Below, piece after piece: positions 1-11,639 of a DNA stretch of 64,000 nt. Origin of the DNA: Cinclus cinclus (lineage: Eukaryota; Chordata; Aves; Passeriformes; Cinclidae); contig NC_085073.1 in NCBI RefSeq assembly GCF_963662255.1, positions 6,317,598-6,381,597 of the forward strand, written 5' to 3'. The stretch's first letter is position 1; every line of letters begins with the position of its first letter. The notes under the pieces are model-generated. The model made no database searches and was not told the DNA's origin. It was given only the letters and a program-made list of their open reading frames with translations. A program made the position numbers and the translations under genes.

Positions 1-181
1 TCCATCCCTCCTCTCCCCTGCACGCAAACACCACAAAAGCCACCGCGATTTCCACCCGGCACACACGATATTTTGCTTTTTTTTTTTTTTTTTTTTTTGG
101 GGGGCAGAAATTCTGAAATATTCCACCGGGGGGGATTAAAACCACTGGAAATTAAAAAAAAAAAAAAAAAACCTTCTCTGT

Positions 182-603
182 CAAAATAAATAAAATAAAA
201 TAAAGTAAAATAAAATAAAATAAAATAACATAAAATTAAATAAAATAAAATAAAGTAAAGTAAAGTAAAATAAGATAAAGTAAAATAAAATGAAATGAAA
301 TAAAATAAAATAAAGTAGAATATTAAAATAAAATAAAATAAAATAAAATAAAATAAAATAAAATAAAAAATAAAATAAAGAAAATAAAGTAAAATAAAAT
401 AAAATAAAGTAAAATATAAAATAAAATAAAATAAAATAAAATAAAATAAAATAAAATAAAATAAAATAAAATAAATAAAATAAAGAAAATAAAGTAAAAT
501 AAAATAAAATAAAATATAAAATAAAATAAAATAAAGTAAAATAAAATAAAATAAAATAGAATAAAGTAAAATAAAATAAAATAAAATAAAATAAAATAAA
601 ATA
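182..603. repeat. (TAAAA)n pentanucleotide array
   Basis: About 420 bp of almost pure TAAAA/TTTTA repeats with occasional G interruptions (TAAAG, TAGAA). Poly-T (74-98) and poly-A (153-171) runs lie just before it. The open frame reading FILFYFILFY on the minus strand is only the repeat translated. Confidence 0.95.
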
Positions 604-639
604 GCACCGAGCCCTGGAATAAACCTGAAAGGCTCCTTT

Positions 640-810
640 TCTCTCGCCTTGCGTTGCACACCCTGCAATTGGCTGCTTCCCTGGAATAGATTCCGTTGCT
701 ATGAGACCAAGTTTGCTTTTAACGAACCCCAGAAAATTAATGGGATTCAGCAGATAAGTCCTTAAAGTGGAACCTATTTTGAGAAATTCCTGCTGAATGG
801 TTTACAAGTA
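640..810. promoter_or_regulatory. candidate conserved non-coding element
   Basis: Balanced-composition, non-repetitive sequence between the TAAAA array and the GC-rich DNA that follows. It is AT-rich relative to its surroundings and has no coding potential. It contains a perfect 9-bp inverted repeat, ATTCAGCAG (745-753) with CTGCTGAAT (790-798), around a 36-nt loop. Its look is that of a developmental enhancer or of part of a non-coding transcript. Conservation cannot be tested here. Confidence 0.35.
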
Positions 811-2150
811 GTCAGGAGGGAGGGGAAGGATTCGGGAGCGCGGCGGAGCCAGGCTGGGGTACGGAGGGGACGTTTTGGGGTTTTGTTTTTTTTGGGATTA
901 GGAGCGGGAGAATTGAATCCCAGCCTTGCTTGCTCTGGGCACCATCCTGGCTGTCCCCAGCTGTCCCCATCCCCCAGAGGCTCCTTCCAGCTTCGGGAAA
1001 TTCGGGAATTCTTGCTTTGTCCAAACTCACACGCGGAGCCGCGCGGTCGGGATGGGAGAAGGGACGGGAGGAAGATCGTGGGCCATGGAAAAGCTGCTCC
1101 GACATCCCCTGGAGGAGCCCAGGGAAGAGCTGGGGAGCCGGGGATGCTTCCCCGTGCCCATGGAGCCCCTCAGGGCGGCGTCACCTCCAGCACTTCCCTC
1201 GGAATCGGGGTCCCCACCGAGGACACGAGCCCCGGCAGCTCCACCACGACATTCCCGACCCCAGTCCCTGTGGAATCTCCGTGGGCCACAGGGAGGGGGG
1301 CTGGGAACTGTTTCCTCGTCATCCCACACCACCTTTTGGGGTGTCCAGGGGGGTGTCCCTGCTTTATCCCGCGCCACGAACGCACCCCAGGTCCTCCCTG
1401 CCTGAAAAAAAGGCCCCAGACTGGACGAGGCCAGCGCGTCCTTGGGGGTCAGGGTCAATGCCAGGGATGGATCCCAGGGATCCCAGGGATCCAGGACAGG
1501 GAATCTGCTCCGAACCTGTTGATTTGACCCCAAATTCCTCCTGTGCTGCAGCCTCCGGGTGGAAGAGGAGACAAAACCCGGGAGAGGAGGATGGACAGAG
1601 GGGTTGGGGCCTTGAGCTTTTACATTTTTTTCCCCCTTCCTGTTTCTCAATCCCAGCCTGGGAATTGCTGCTCCCAAAACCCCACAGTGAGGGGGCAGTG
1701 GAGCTGCCCCGGTGCCAGCGCCCTCGTGCTGCCCTTGCCTCCCATCCTGATCCTAAATTATTATTTTATTTTTTTTTTAAGCACGTGGATTTGCCCGGAT
1801 CCTGTCTCACAACGCTGCATCCCCTCCCCCCACCCCCGCCCAAAAAAAAAAAAAAAAAAAGAGAAAAAAACCCTGGAAACACCTTCCTGGGATTCTCTGG
1901 AATAACAGGGCACGGATCAACCTTTGGGGTCACCACTTAGAGCCTTCCCTTATCCCAGCACCACCCCTGGGGCTGATCCCACAGGGCATCCCTCGCTCCG
2001 GACACTCTCCCTGGGAAGGGGGAGGAGGAGGGAGCGGGATCCCAAACCCGCGGGGCATCCTGGAGGGATCTGAGCTCTTCGGATGCTCCCAAATCCCTCT
2101 CTCAGAAGAACAAAGCTGCGATCTCTCTGCAGACGCCGAGGAAGCGACAA
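811..2150. other. gene-free GC-rich stretch
   Basis: Unique GC-rich sequence with an A-tract at 1843-1860. Open frames are present in most frames, as expected where GC-rich DNA has few stops, but none shows a recognisable domain or a convincing pair of splice sites. Confidence 0.5.
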
Positions 2151-2154
2151 GCGG

Positions 2155-2345
2155 CAATGATTTATTTCCTTTCCCTGGCAGACAAATCGGCCTCGGGAAC
2201 GGGGTTTGCGCTAAATTAAAATTTGCATGCGGTAATATATTTAAGCAACTTTCCTTGCACTTCGTTATAAACAGCGTTTCTCAGGGGGTTATTTCGGAGC
2301 TGGCCCAGTTTCGTTTATCTCCGGCGCGAGCCAGCGTTAATTGTC
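2155..2345. promoter_or_regulatory. candidate conserved non-coding element upstream of mir-9
   Basis: An AT-rich, non-repetitive block 300 bp from the mir-9 hairpin, in otherwise GC-rich DNA. It carries homeodomain- and POU-type cores (AAATTAAAATTTGCATGC near 2213-2230, GGTAATATATTTAAGC) and no open frame. It lies 3' of the miRNA on the miRNA's own strand read in reverse, so it could be an enhancer or part of the host transcript. This is inference from composition and position. Confidence 0.35.
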
Positions 2346-2635
2346 GGGGTGGAAATTAAAACCACAGAGGGGAAAAAAAAAAAAGAGAATTAAAAAGAAA
2401 AATAAAAAAAAAAAAGGGAGGGGAGGGGGGAATTAATAAAATAAAAGCGCCGGGGTTGGAAGTTGGAAGCGAAATCATCACCCAGGCAAAGACACCAGCT
2501 CTGGGCCTCAGTTAAAAAAACACCATGAAAGGCAAAATTCCCGCTCCCGTGGCCGCGTTTGGTTTCCCGGCGAAGGCAGCGGTGGCTCGGGGGGCCCGGT
2601 GGGCAGCGAGCCCCTCTCTCCCGGAGGATAACGAG

Positions 2636-2713
2636 AAGGTTTTTACATTCGGTTCTCTAGCTTTATGATATCACATACACTCATACAGCTAGATAACCAA
2701 AGAGAAAAACCCG
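2636..2713 (-). ncRNA. MIR9: mir-9 microRNA precursor
   Basis: The reverse strand carries an exact 23-nt miR-9-5p at 2681-2703 (seed CTTTGGT) and a miR-9-3p-like arm at 2645-2666, starting ATAAAGCTAGA. They are separated by a 14-nt loop, and the stem is extended by a perfect GGTTTTT/AAAAACC pairing (2705-2711 with 2638-2644). miR-9 is a conserved neural microRNA that restrains progenitor proliferation and promotes neuronal differentiation, with targets such as Hes, Tlx and Foxg1. The 5p arm is canonical. The 3p arm differs from the usual human 3p at two positions (AGAGAACCGAATGT instead of AGATAACCGAAAGT). The precursor is on the same strand as MEF2B, 11 kb beyond its 3' end, so it is probably processed from its own long non-coding host. 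The host's exons cannot be read from sequence. Identification as a mir-9 gene is secure; the paralogue number is not. Confidence 0.97.
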
Positions 2714-2969
2714 CCCAGGTCTCGAGCAAACGGGGGCCTCGGCCCGGGGGGGGGACACACACCGGAGCCCCCCGAGAGTTTTGTCCCTTTCAGCACCAAC
2801 AACGATGGAAACCTCCCCGAAGACCCCCAGGGATGGGCTCCGGTGCCTTGGAATTTGACACAACGACCCCCGGTGCCCACCCCAGAGCCCCAAGATCACT
2901 TCGCCAACCCCAAAAAGGAGCCGGACCCCAAAACGGGCTGAGCCCAGCGCTGTCCCCCGCGGCCTGGGA

Positions 2970-3173
2970 GATGTCACCGGGCAGGGATGTCACAGGGCAG
3001 GGATGTCACCGGGCAGGGATGTCACCGGGCAGGGATGTCACCGGGCAGGGATATCACAGGGCAGGGATGTCACAGGGAAGGGATGTCACAGGGCAGGGAT
3101 GTCACCGGGCAGGGATGTCACCGGGCAGGGATGTCACCGGGCAGGGATGTCACAGGGAAGGGATGTCACACAG
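2970..3173. repeat. 16-bp tandem repeat beside mir-9
   Basis: About 12 copies of a 16-mer, ATGTCACCGGGCAGGG, with CACAGG variants. Because 16 is not a multiple of three, every frame stays open and reads MSPGRDVTGQGCHRAG-like peptides. These are not a protein. Confidence 0.9.
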
Positions 3174-3439
3174 GCCCCAGCGAGCTGCGTGCTCGCCAGC
3201 TCCCAGTTCGCCCCCAGAGCCAGCCCGGAGCGCAATCCCACTTGATAATTACTGGAAATCAGTGGAACTGCTGAGTCAGGAACGGGCCCAGACCGAAAGA
3301 GCCACCCCGGGGGTTCCCCCCGAGCCCCCGCGCTCTTCTCCTCTTCCTCCCCTTCCTCCCACATCTGCTCCCGGCAGCCGGGCCCTGCAAACCCGGCAGG
3401 GACCCCGCACCTCCCGCGGGTCCTGCCCGTGAATTTCCC

Positions 3440-4650
3440 TGGAGGGGATCACCCTGAGACCCCCGGGATGGCCCCATCCCCACCGGGAGGCTCCGGGCAG
3501 CGGCGGGAGCTGTTCCCGGGGAGCCCCGGGAAACTCAACGGAGCGGCTGCTCCGGTACCCAACGGGAGCCGGGAGGAGGTCGGGAGAGTCCCGGAAGGGC
3601 TCCCGGGCCGGGGGTACCTGCTCATCCCGCTGGGGCCGCTGCTGCCCGCGGTCTCCATCGGCTCCGGGTCACCGCGTCCATCCCAGGCTGGCGGGGAGCG
3701 GAGGAGGCTCAGCCCGGGGACGGAGATGGACATCACCGCCCGGTGCCGGTGCCGGTGCCGGTGCCGGTGCCGGTGCTTCTCCAGCTGCCCGGCGTCTCCA
3801 GGACCTGTCTCTAAAGTTGAGGCAGAGTCGGCGGCTCAGGTCTGGCTGGAGGGCGGGGGAGGGCGGGAGGAGGGACGGGGCGGCCGGCGGGGACAAAGCC
3901 CGAGTGGCGGGGCTGGGACAGCCGGGGCGTGGGGCCGGGGCAGGGGTCACCCCCTCGGGAGGGGCAGCGCCATTCGCCACGGCCGCCGCTGTCCCCGGGG
4001 GCCGCTCCGTCTGCTCTGCCCGGGTCCCCGTCCCCCCTCCCGGTCGCAGTCGCCCGCCGCAGCCGGCCCGCCCCGTCGGGGAGGTGGCGGTGCCCCGGGG
4101 GTAACCCCGGCTCGGGAGCCGCCCCCCCGGCCCGCTCTGGGGTTAAACCCCCCCATACCCGGGGAGGAGGAGCGGCCTCGGGGGTGGGGGGAGGCTGGGC
4201 CTGTCCTTCCCGTCGGGGCTGCGCTCGCGGGAGCCGCTTGCAAAGGGGAATTTTGGAAGACGCTCAGGAGTCAAGGGGGGCTGGAACCACCCTCGTCCGC
4301 GGTGGAACGGGGTCCCCCGACGGGCCCGGCCTCGGCGGTGCCTCCCGACCGCGAACGAACCCCCCTGGCCCGGCAGAAAGCGCGGCCGCTGCTCGGAGGG
4401 GGCAGCGCCCGGGGCGCGGGGCCGAGGTCCGGCTCCACGTCCCCCCCGTGCGGCCACCCGGGGCCGGTCCCGCCGGCCCTGCCCGGTGCGGGGACCCCGC
4501 TCCGCTCCCCCGGGGCAGCGCCGGCCGTGCCGGGGGGCACAGGGGCCTCTCCCCGGCTCCCACTCGCCGCCTCGCCGGGAGCGCATCCGAGGGGCACAAC
4601 CGTGACCCCTGCGGGCTCCAGGGTGCCCGGGCACACCGGAGCGCACGCAG
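3440..4650. promoter_or_regulatory. CpG island
   Basis: Very GC- and CpG-rich DNA with many GC boxes and a (GGTGCC)n stretch at 3740-3776. It lies on the upstream side of the minus-strand mir-9, so it is a candidate promoter for the miRNA host transcript. No TATA box or start site is fixed, and the open frames here have no recognisable domain. Confidence 0.5.
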
Positions 4651-5045
4651 CGCTCATCTGAGCCCCGGTACACCGCTCACACCCATGGTCACAGCCGCCC
4701 AGATGCCCGCACATCCCCGCACGCGAATCCACAGCCACGCAGGACCCCCGAATATCCCCCCGATTGTCCCCAGTTTCCCGTGGGCTCCGCAGCCCTCCTG
4801 GGGCCGGCCTCACGGCACCTCGCTCCGGTGGAACGGGCGGAAAACAAAACCGACAGGCGGCCCCGAGCATGGGCAGCACCGGGCCGGCCCCGCTTGCAGC
4901 GGGCACCGGGAGCAGCGGCTCGGGGTGAGCGGCTGGGCCTGCATCCCGCTCCCGGTGCTTCGATTTCGGGAAAAAGGCACAAATCCGACCAGGCCCCCGC
5001 TGCCCACACCCGCCCTTTTATACACCCACACCTATACAGAGAGAA

Positions 5046-5371
5046 TATAGAATAGATGGAATACATAGAATATATAGAATATATGGAATATATGGAATAT
5101 ATAGAATATATAGAATATATAGAATATATAGAATATATAGAATATATAGAATACATAGAATATATAGAATATATGGAATATATGGAATATATGGAATATA
5201 TGGAATATATGGAATATATAGAATATGTGGAATATATAGAATATATAGAATATATAGAATATATAGAATACATAGAATATATAGAATATATGGAATATAT
5301 GGAATATATGGAATATGTGGAATATATAGAATATGTGGAATATATAGAATATATGGAATATGCGGAATATC
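5046..5371. repeat. 9-bp AT-rich minisatellite
   Basis: About 36 copies of GAATATATA and its variants (GGAATATAT, GAATACATA) inside a CpG-rich region. Both strands are open because the unit is 9 bp (EYIEYIEYM on one strand, YSIYSIYSI on the other). Not coding. Confidence 0.95.
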
Positions 5372-5379
5372 CGCGCTGG

Positions 5380-7300
5380 AAAGCACGGCGGCCCCTGCGG
5401 AAATGCCAACCCGCCAGCACCGGGGGCATCCCGGGAGCAGCGGGCCTCTCTTCCCCGCAGCTGGCATCCCCAGGGATGGGCAGCCCTTGGTCGGAGCCCC
5501 CTAAATGCCAGCGGCTGCCGCAGCATCGCGGGGAGCGAGCGGAGCCTCCTCCCGCGGCCACCGGGCACCGGGGACCGGGCACCGGCCCCGCCGCTCTCCG
5601 TGGTGCTGAACGGCGGCCGCGCCGCTCCCCGGGGCCGTGCGGGGTCGTTCCTCCTCCGTCCCTCTCCCACCGAGCTGCCGCTAATTGATGACCCTTATTG
5701 TGGCTATTAATTATTATCGTTCACCGTCCCCGCGGCTCCGGTGCTCCGCTCGGCACGGCGGAGCGCTGAGAGCGGGGAGATGATGCCAGCGCGGTGCCAA
5801 ATTACCGGATCGTGTCCCCCCCCGCACCTCCCGGTGCTGCTGCCCGCCACCCTCCCCACGCTCCTCAGCACGCGTGGGCAGAGCCGCCGCCGTTACCTCC
5901 CGAACCGGGGATCCAAAATTCCGGTGGCCCCGGTGGGTTCGGCCCCGCTGCCGTCCGCGGCCCCCGGGCACCGGCGGTACCGGCCCCGCTCCGCCGCACC
6001 GGCGAGTCCCGCTGCCCACGGCCCGGCCCGAAGGGTAAAACCCCAAACAACGAGCGCGGCCCCGCGGCTCCGCCGGGAGAACGAACGAGACCGGCGGAGC
6101 TTCGCCGCCTCCTCGGGAGCCCGCTCGGGCCCGGGCCCGGCTCCGGGAGTGGCCGCTCCGGGCAGCGGGGGTGCCGCTGGCAGCTCGCCCGCTGGTCCCG
6201 GTCTCACCGCCCGGGGCTCCTCCGCTGGCTCGGGGCAGGCCCGGTTCGCCCCCGCCGGTCTCCGGTGCCCGCTGCCCACGGCTCGCCGTCCCCGAGAAGC
6301 GCGGGGCGAGCTTGGCATCGCCGACACGGTGGAAGCGGCCACCCCACGCGTGTCCGCACCCGGGGCTGCACGGGGCCCGGCCGGGCCCGTTCCTCCCGGC
6401 ACTTACCGGCTCGTCACCCGCCTGTCCCGCTTTCCCGGTGGCTGCGGGTGCCGGAGCGGCCCCGGTGCCTCTGGTCCCCTCCTTTTCCCCTGGCCTACAC
6501 CCCCGTGTGAATCAAATACCTTCACTGCAGCAGCCATGTTGGGCTCCGGTGCGAGCACGGCGCTCGCCGCAGGAACCGGCGGCCGCCTGGGCGGGAGGCA
6601 GCGCGGCGGGGCCCGGCGCTTCCCCCCGGAGCACCGGAGCCCGGCCGGGAGCGGGGCCCTGTCCCAGCGCACCCAGCGATGCCTCCGGGGATCGCCCCGA
6701 AGTTGCCACCGCACCCGGTATCGCCACCGGCTGCGGGTCCCTCACCTGCCCCGCGTCCCTCCGGTGTCACCGGCCGCGTCCCGGGGCTGCCGCTGGGGCC
6801 GAGGTTGGGGAGAGCCGCGGTTATTTCCACCTCGCCCGGTCTCCGGTGTCCGAGACGCCGCTCGGCGGTGTCCACCTGGGGAGGGAAAGAGAGAAGATGC
6901 GTCAGGAGGAGCCGCCGCCATCGCTCCAACTTGGAGCAACTTTCCCGACGAAGCCGGCGGAGGGGGCGGGGGGGGGGGGATGGGCGGTGCTGGAGACCCT
7001 GCCCGCTGAACCGGGGCCGGTCCCGTCGGCGAGCAGGGCTTGAGATACCCCAAAACCTCTGGCATCCTCTCCATGGATGGGGGACACCCACCCGGAGCTC
7101 AGGGCCACGCCGGGACGCGGCCTCCGCTGCCGGGGACAGCCGGGACAGCCCGGATTTGGGGCAGCCCCACACGCGGTGCTTGCTCCATCTCGCTGGCTCG
7201 CTGGACCAGCTGCCCCCTGCCGTGGCCACCGGAGCCTCCCCGGGCACCGCAGCCTGGCACCGGCCACCCCCCTCTGCTCCCGCCCGGCCCGGCTCCGCTT
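5380..7300. promoter_or_regulatory. CpG island with an embedded AT-rich element
   Basis: A long CpG-dense tract. Inside it, 5671-5726 is a compact AT-rich block with homeobox-type cores (CTAATTGATGAC, TATTAATTATTATCG) that looks like a conserved element. Several long open frames cross the island, but none has a familiar domain. Likely roles are a promoter of the mir-9 host RNA, or of the next gene outside the window. Confidence 0.45.
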
Positions 7301-7309
7301 CAAAGTGTA

Positions 7310-8580
7310 TTTTTTCTGCTTTTATTTTCCCCCACCGATATATATTTTATTCCCCCCCCCCCCCCGTCTTTTTATTTTCCTTTTTCCCTCCCTATTATTA
7401 TTTTTTTTTAATTTTCTCTAATTTTTTTCTCCCCCCCCCCCCTCCCTCGTTTGACTCCAACGTCGCTGGGAATTATTTGCATTTAAAATACAACGACTCG
7501 TCTCCCTCCACGTCGCTTCGCAGCTCGATTCCACCAGCACGGGAGAGGAGGGGGAGCGATCCTAAGGAAAAGGGGACCCCAAACCCCTGGGAAAATTCCC
7601 TCGAATTCCTGCCCAGCTGAAAATATCGATGTGGGGGAAAACTAAAGATTTAACAGATTTTAATAATTTTCTTCCGGCAGCCGCTGTCACCCGAAGGTGT
7701 TTGTGGCAACAAAGAGCGGGATGGCGTTCGACGCTCGTATTTTTGGCCTAAATATTTGCAAAAAATATTCCCCCCAAAGCCCCGAGCGCTTCGCGAGAGA
7801 TTGATGCGCCTCAAAACCATCACATCCTGCCCTGCAAAGTGCTTCCGAGGAAAATCTGATTTTCCGTTTATCCCTCCCCTCGCCCCCGCCGCTGCTGATC
7901 CCGTCCGAGAACGCACACGCGCCGAAAACTGCGAGCGAGGAGAAGGCACTGGGAATCAAACACCCATTCCCAGTCCAAACTGGGAGCAGAACGGTTTTCC
8001 CCCATCCCTGTGCACGGTGGAGATTTCCCAGCTCGGGGAACAACGGCGTGGAATTCCGCGCTGTGCCCGCTCGGGCAGAGCCGGGCAAGGGAGCATCCCC
8101 CAGACACTTTTTTTATTAAAAGGGGAAAAATAACAATGAACAACAACAACAACAAAAATCATCTTTTCCCCAGAAATGCCAAATTTAACTCCGGCCCTTT
8201 GCATGGGGATTTTTTTTTTTTTTCCATTGGGTTCTTTTTTTTTCCTCTCTTTTTTTTTTTTTTGACAACCTCTCACCAATGGAAGAGGATGCCCACACAA
8301 CACCCCCGCCCCACACAGCACCCCCCACATCCCTTTCTCCCAGCTTTCCTTTTTTTTTTTTTTTCCTATTTATTTTTTCTTCTTTACCCCAAATCCTTAC
8401 CCCTCAAAATTTTTATAAAAAAATTTAAAAATAGCTGCACACACCGAAACTTCGCTCCTGCAGCCCCTTACCTCGGGCACCGGGCAGGGCAGGGCAGTCG
8501 ATCCGACCATCCTCGGGGGCTACAAACCCCGGGGGTGGCTTTTGTGAGTTTGCCGGAGTTTCCCCGGGCTGTCCCCTTTT
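7310..8580. other. gene-free pyrimidine/purine-tract region
   Basis: Stretches of poly-C, poly-T and mixed sequence. An AT-richer unique block at 7620-7900 may be regulatory. No coding exon, RNA gene or mobile element recognised. Confidence 0.4.
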
Positions 8581-8599
8581 GTGTCCCATTGCCATCTAG

Positions 8600-8900
8600 A
8601 GGCCCCGATTAATTAATTTCACACCGAAGCTCGGGAGAAAATTTTCCCACAAAACAAGTGACCGAGGAGATGTGAAACTCCAAAGAAAAGGAGTCAACAT
8701 CAAGTTCAACAGCATGCGGGGAAAGGCCTATTTCCATCACAATCGCGTCTGAGCGGGGGCCGGGCGGGGGGCGGCGGGCGGCGGCCCCCGCGCCCCCTCC
8801 GCGCGTTCCCAGGCTCGGAACAATCGCGCTCTGTTTGCCTCGCACATGCCGGCGTTTGGGCACGGAGGCTGCCTTGGGATAACAGGAATAATGAGGGGAG
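8600..8900. promoter_or_regulatory. candidate conserved non-coding element pair
   Basis: Two unique blocks, 8605-8750 and 8815-8895, flank a CpG-rich core. The first starts with GATTAATTAATTTCACACC and continues with unusually balanced sequence. The second carries GGAACAATCGCG and CTTGGGATAACAGGAATAATG, of SOX and homeobox type. Neither has coding potential. In a mir-9/MEF2B landscape these are plausible neural or mesodermal enhancers; this is inference from composition. Confidence 0.4.
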
Positions 8901-10440
8901 GGGGGTTCGGGAAGGGTTGGAAGGGTGGGAAAGGGCGGCGGCGCCGAGGGGGGAGCGGAGCTGAGCGCACCTGGGAGCTGCCCGGTACCGGCACCTGTTG
9001 AGCCTCGGGGCCGGCGAGAACCCCCTGGAGTTGGCGGAAAGAACCGCGGTGGGCGGCAGGGACGAGGAGGGTTCTAGGGGAACCCCAAAAACGCGAGGGG
9101 ACGGCGCTGACCACCCCAGAGCGGAGTTGGGGAGGGGAGCGGGGGGGGGGGGAAGGACACTTTTCCTTAAGTTTGCTGTCGCCTCCTCCAACACCGGCCA
9201 CGCGTTTTCCCACAGTCCCGGGGTGGAACGGGGGGTGCGGGCCCCCGGGGGAGCGGGGGGCCGGGGCCCGGGGTGGCCGAGGCGGTGGTGGACGTGTCCT
9301 GCAACCCAAGCAGCTCGGCTCCGCCGGGCATTGTCCCCACGGAGCCCGTGGCCATTGTTCCCGGCGCTGCGGGAGCCGGAGGGAGGGCAGCTTTCCACGC
9401 CTCGTCCTTCTCCCCCCGCCCCTCCCGCGCTCCGCCATCTCACCCCCACCCCGACACTCGCACCGGGAACCCTAATCCGGGATGGGGAGGAGGGGGCGGT
9501 GGGGGGGAGGAGAGTAAAGAACAGCCCACCCACCCCCCCCCCCCCCCCGCCACCACCCATTAAAAAAAATAAATAAAAAAAAAATATAAAGCGGAGGGGG
9601 AAGGGGAGGCGCGGGGTCCCCCCTCGCAGACTTCCTCCAAGTTGGGAGAAGCGGGAGGGGGGAGCGGGGCGGCCGCCGGTGACCGCCCAGCCCTGCCCCT
9701 CCGGCACCGGCGGCGGCACCGGCGGCAGCACCGGCACGGGGAGTTCAGTGCGGGGCAAAGGAAAGACAGAAAGGGGGAGGGGAAAAAAAATTAAAAAAAA
9801 TTAAAATAAATAAAAAAAGGCGGAGGGGAAAAAAAAAAAAGAGAGAGAGGGGGGAGCGGGGAGGGGATTATTTACCTCCCTCCGCACCTCTGCATCCATT
9901 AATGACTTAGCGGGAGCCGCCGGGACACCGGCAACCTCCGGGCCGTGGGGCTGGGGGGGGGAAAGCGGCGCCGGTAGCGGGCGGAACGCGGAGCCCGGGG
10001 CCAGTCCAGGCGCTGCGGCTCCCGGAGAGCCCCGGCCGGGCTGTGGGAAGCGGAGCCCCCCGCGATCACGTTGCCTTTACGTGGGGTTAAACGGGGAACG
10101 TCTGCCCGGGGCTTGAACGCCGCGAAACCCCCCGAGCGCACCGGGCAGCCCCCGGAGCCGCCGCTACCGAGGATGAGGAGGGGATGACGGGGAGGGGAGG
10201 GGGGGGCGGTGTGGATTCCGCCCAAACATCCATTTTGTTCCTTTTGGAAATGGAGATGGGAGAGAGGAGGAGGGGGGGGGGGGGAGGGGGGGAAGCGTCT
10301 TTTTTTTTTTTTTTTTTTTTTTTTTCTTTGCTTTCTCCATATTTTACTACGTAAGGAATGACGTCCTCGCGTCGGGAGCGGGATAGGTTAGCCCGGAGCT
10401 TGGAGAGGGAGGGAGGGAGGGAGGGGGGAAACCAGGCTGG
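8900..10440. promoter_or_regulatory. CpG island with CRE-like sites
   Basis: CpG-rich sequence broken by homopurine/homopyrimidine runs (9534-9548, 10271-10325). At 10350-10372 there are TACGTAA and TGACGTC, which resemble CRE/ATF sites, next to a CpG-rich stretch. No start site can be fixed and no exon is supported. Confidence 0.35.
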
Positions 10441-11112
10441 ATGGGGGGGTTGCGGGGGCGGGGGGCGGCTCTGGCAGCAGCAGAACCTAAAAATAACGAG
10501 GATTTTATTATTAAAAAAAAAAGGAGAGATATTATAATCACAGCAATAGTAATAATAATAATAATAACAGTAATCCCGCTGACCCCACCGATGCGGCCCT
10601 GCACGGGCAGCGGGTGGCACCGGGGACCCCACCTCGCCTTTCCTCGGGATTTGGGGCACCCCATGGGGTGAGGAGAGAGGGTTGGGGTCTCCTCCTGCCC
10701 TTTCCCCCCCATCCCGGGGCTGCGGCAGGGGCTGGGGACGGCGCTCTCCTTTCCCCGGGCGCTGCGGGATTATTGCGTGGAAATGAAGCCGAAATTGCTT
10801 GATTTTAAATTTAATTCGACCCCAAATCCCTCACTTCTGCGCGGGTTAACACCTCCAATCTCCCGGGAAGCGGCCGCGAATGAATTCCCAGCTCCCCCCA
10901 CGTTCCTCCGGGCGCACCGGGATTTTAGGAGCGCTAAAAATAAACCCAAAAAAAACCCCCCGGGGACTCCGCGCAGCGCCCGGGGGGGTTTGCACCCCAA
11001 ATTCAACCGCGGGGAGTGGGGGAACACCCAAGGACACTCAACCGCTTGCAGACCCTGAGCCCCCGGGCGGGGCCGGGCCTGGCTCCAGCCCCGGGAGCCA
11101 TCGGGGGACAGC

Positions 11113-11175
11113 GCCGGTGCCGGTGCCGGTGCCGGTGCCGGTGCCGGTGCCGGTGCCGGTGCCGGTGCCGTCCCG
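11113..11175. repeat. (CCGGTG)n hexanucleotide
   Basis: Roughly ten copies of GGTGCC/CCGGTG. The same hexamer occurs at 3740-3776. It is CpG-bearing and expected to be length-variable. Confidence 0.9.
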
Positions 11176-11234
11176 GTGCCCTCCCAAGCCCGGCCCGCCC
11201 CGGGGACGAGCAGCTCCCGGCTCGGTGCTGCCGG

Positions 11235-11312
11235 ACAATCCTCGGTCTCCTCTCTGTCCCTTAATGAGCTCCGCTTATGCATTTCCTCATTAACGAATAT
11301 TTCTCGCGGCCG
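11235..11312. promoter_or_regulatory. candidate conserved non-coding element
   Basis: An AT-rich block in CpG-rich DNA with TTAATGAGCT (11261-11270), TTATGCATTTCCTCATTAACG and AATATTTC. The 10-mer TTAATGAGCT recurs exactly at 55483 and 56196. Homeodomain (LHX/NKX-type) and POU-like cores are present. No open frame. Confidence 0.4.
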
Positions 11313-11639
11313 AGCTGGCGGACACCGGGACGCGCGTTCCCGGCCGCCCACCGCCCGTCCCGTCCAACCGAGGCTTCCCGGGGGTTCGGCCGGTCCCTGC
11401 CAGCCCCGGGAGAAACAGGAGGCCTGGACTGAGCGTCGGACACCCCAAATCTTGCGGCCAACCTCGTAATTACCGTGCCCGTTGCTGCGGTGCCATCCCC
11501 GCCCTCGGTGGCCGTGAGACCCCCGGGTTGCCCAGGGGCTCCCCCGGTAAAAAGGCGCTTGGGCCGGGCCCGGTACCGGCGTCCCCGCTGCCCCCCACCC
11601 CCGACGGCGAGGGTTTAGGGGAGTGGGTGGCGTATTTTG

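Noticed and set aside
2665..3432. Frame with MSPGRDVTGQGCHRAG units near mir-9
   Set aside because: A 16-bp repeat gives the same peptide set in all frames; no homologous protein recognised.
5018..5688. EYIEYIEYM and YSIYSIYSI frames
   Set aside because: A 9-bp AT-rich repeat open on both strands.
6540..7250. Long frames in the CpG island at 5.4-7.3 kb
   Set aside because: GC-rich DNA with few stops. No domain, no convincing splice pairs, and frames open on several strands at once.
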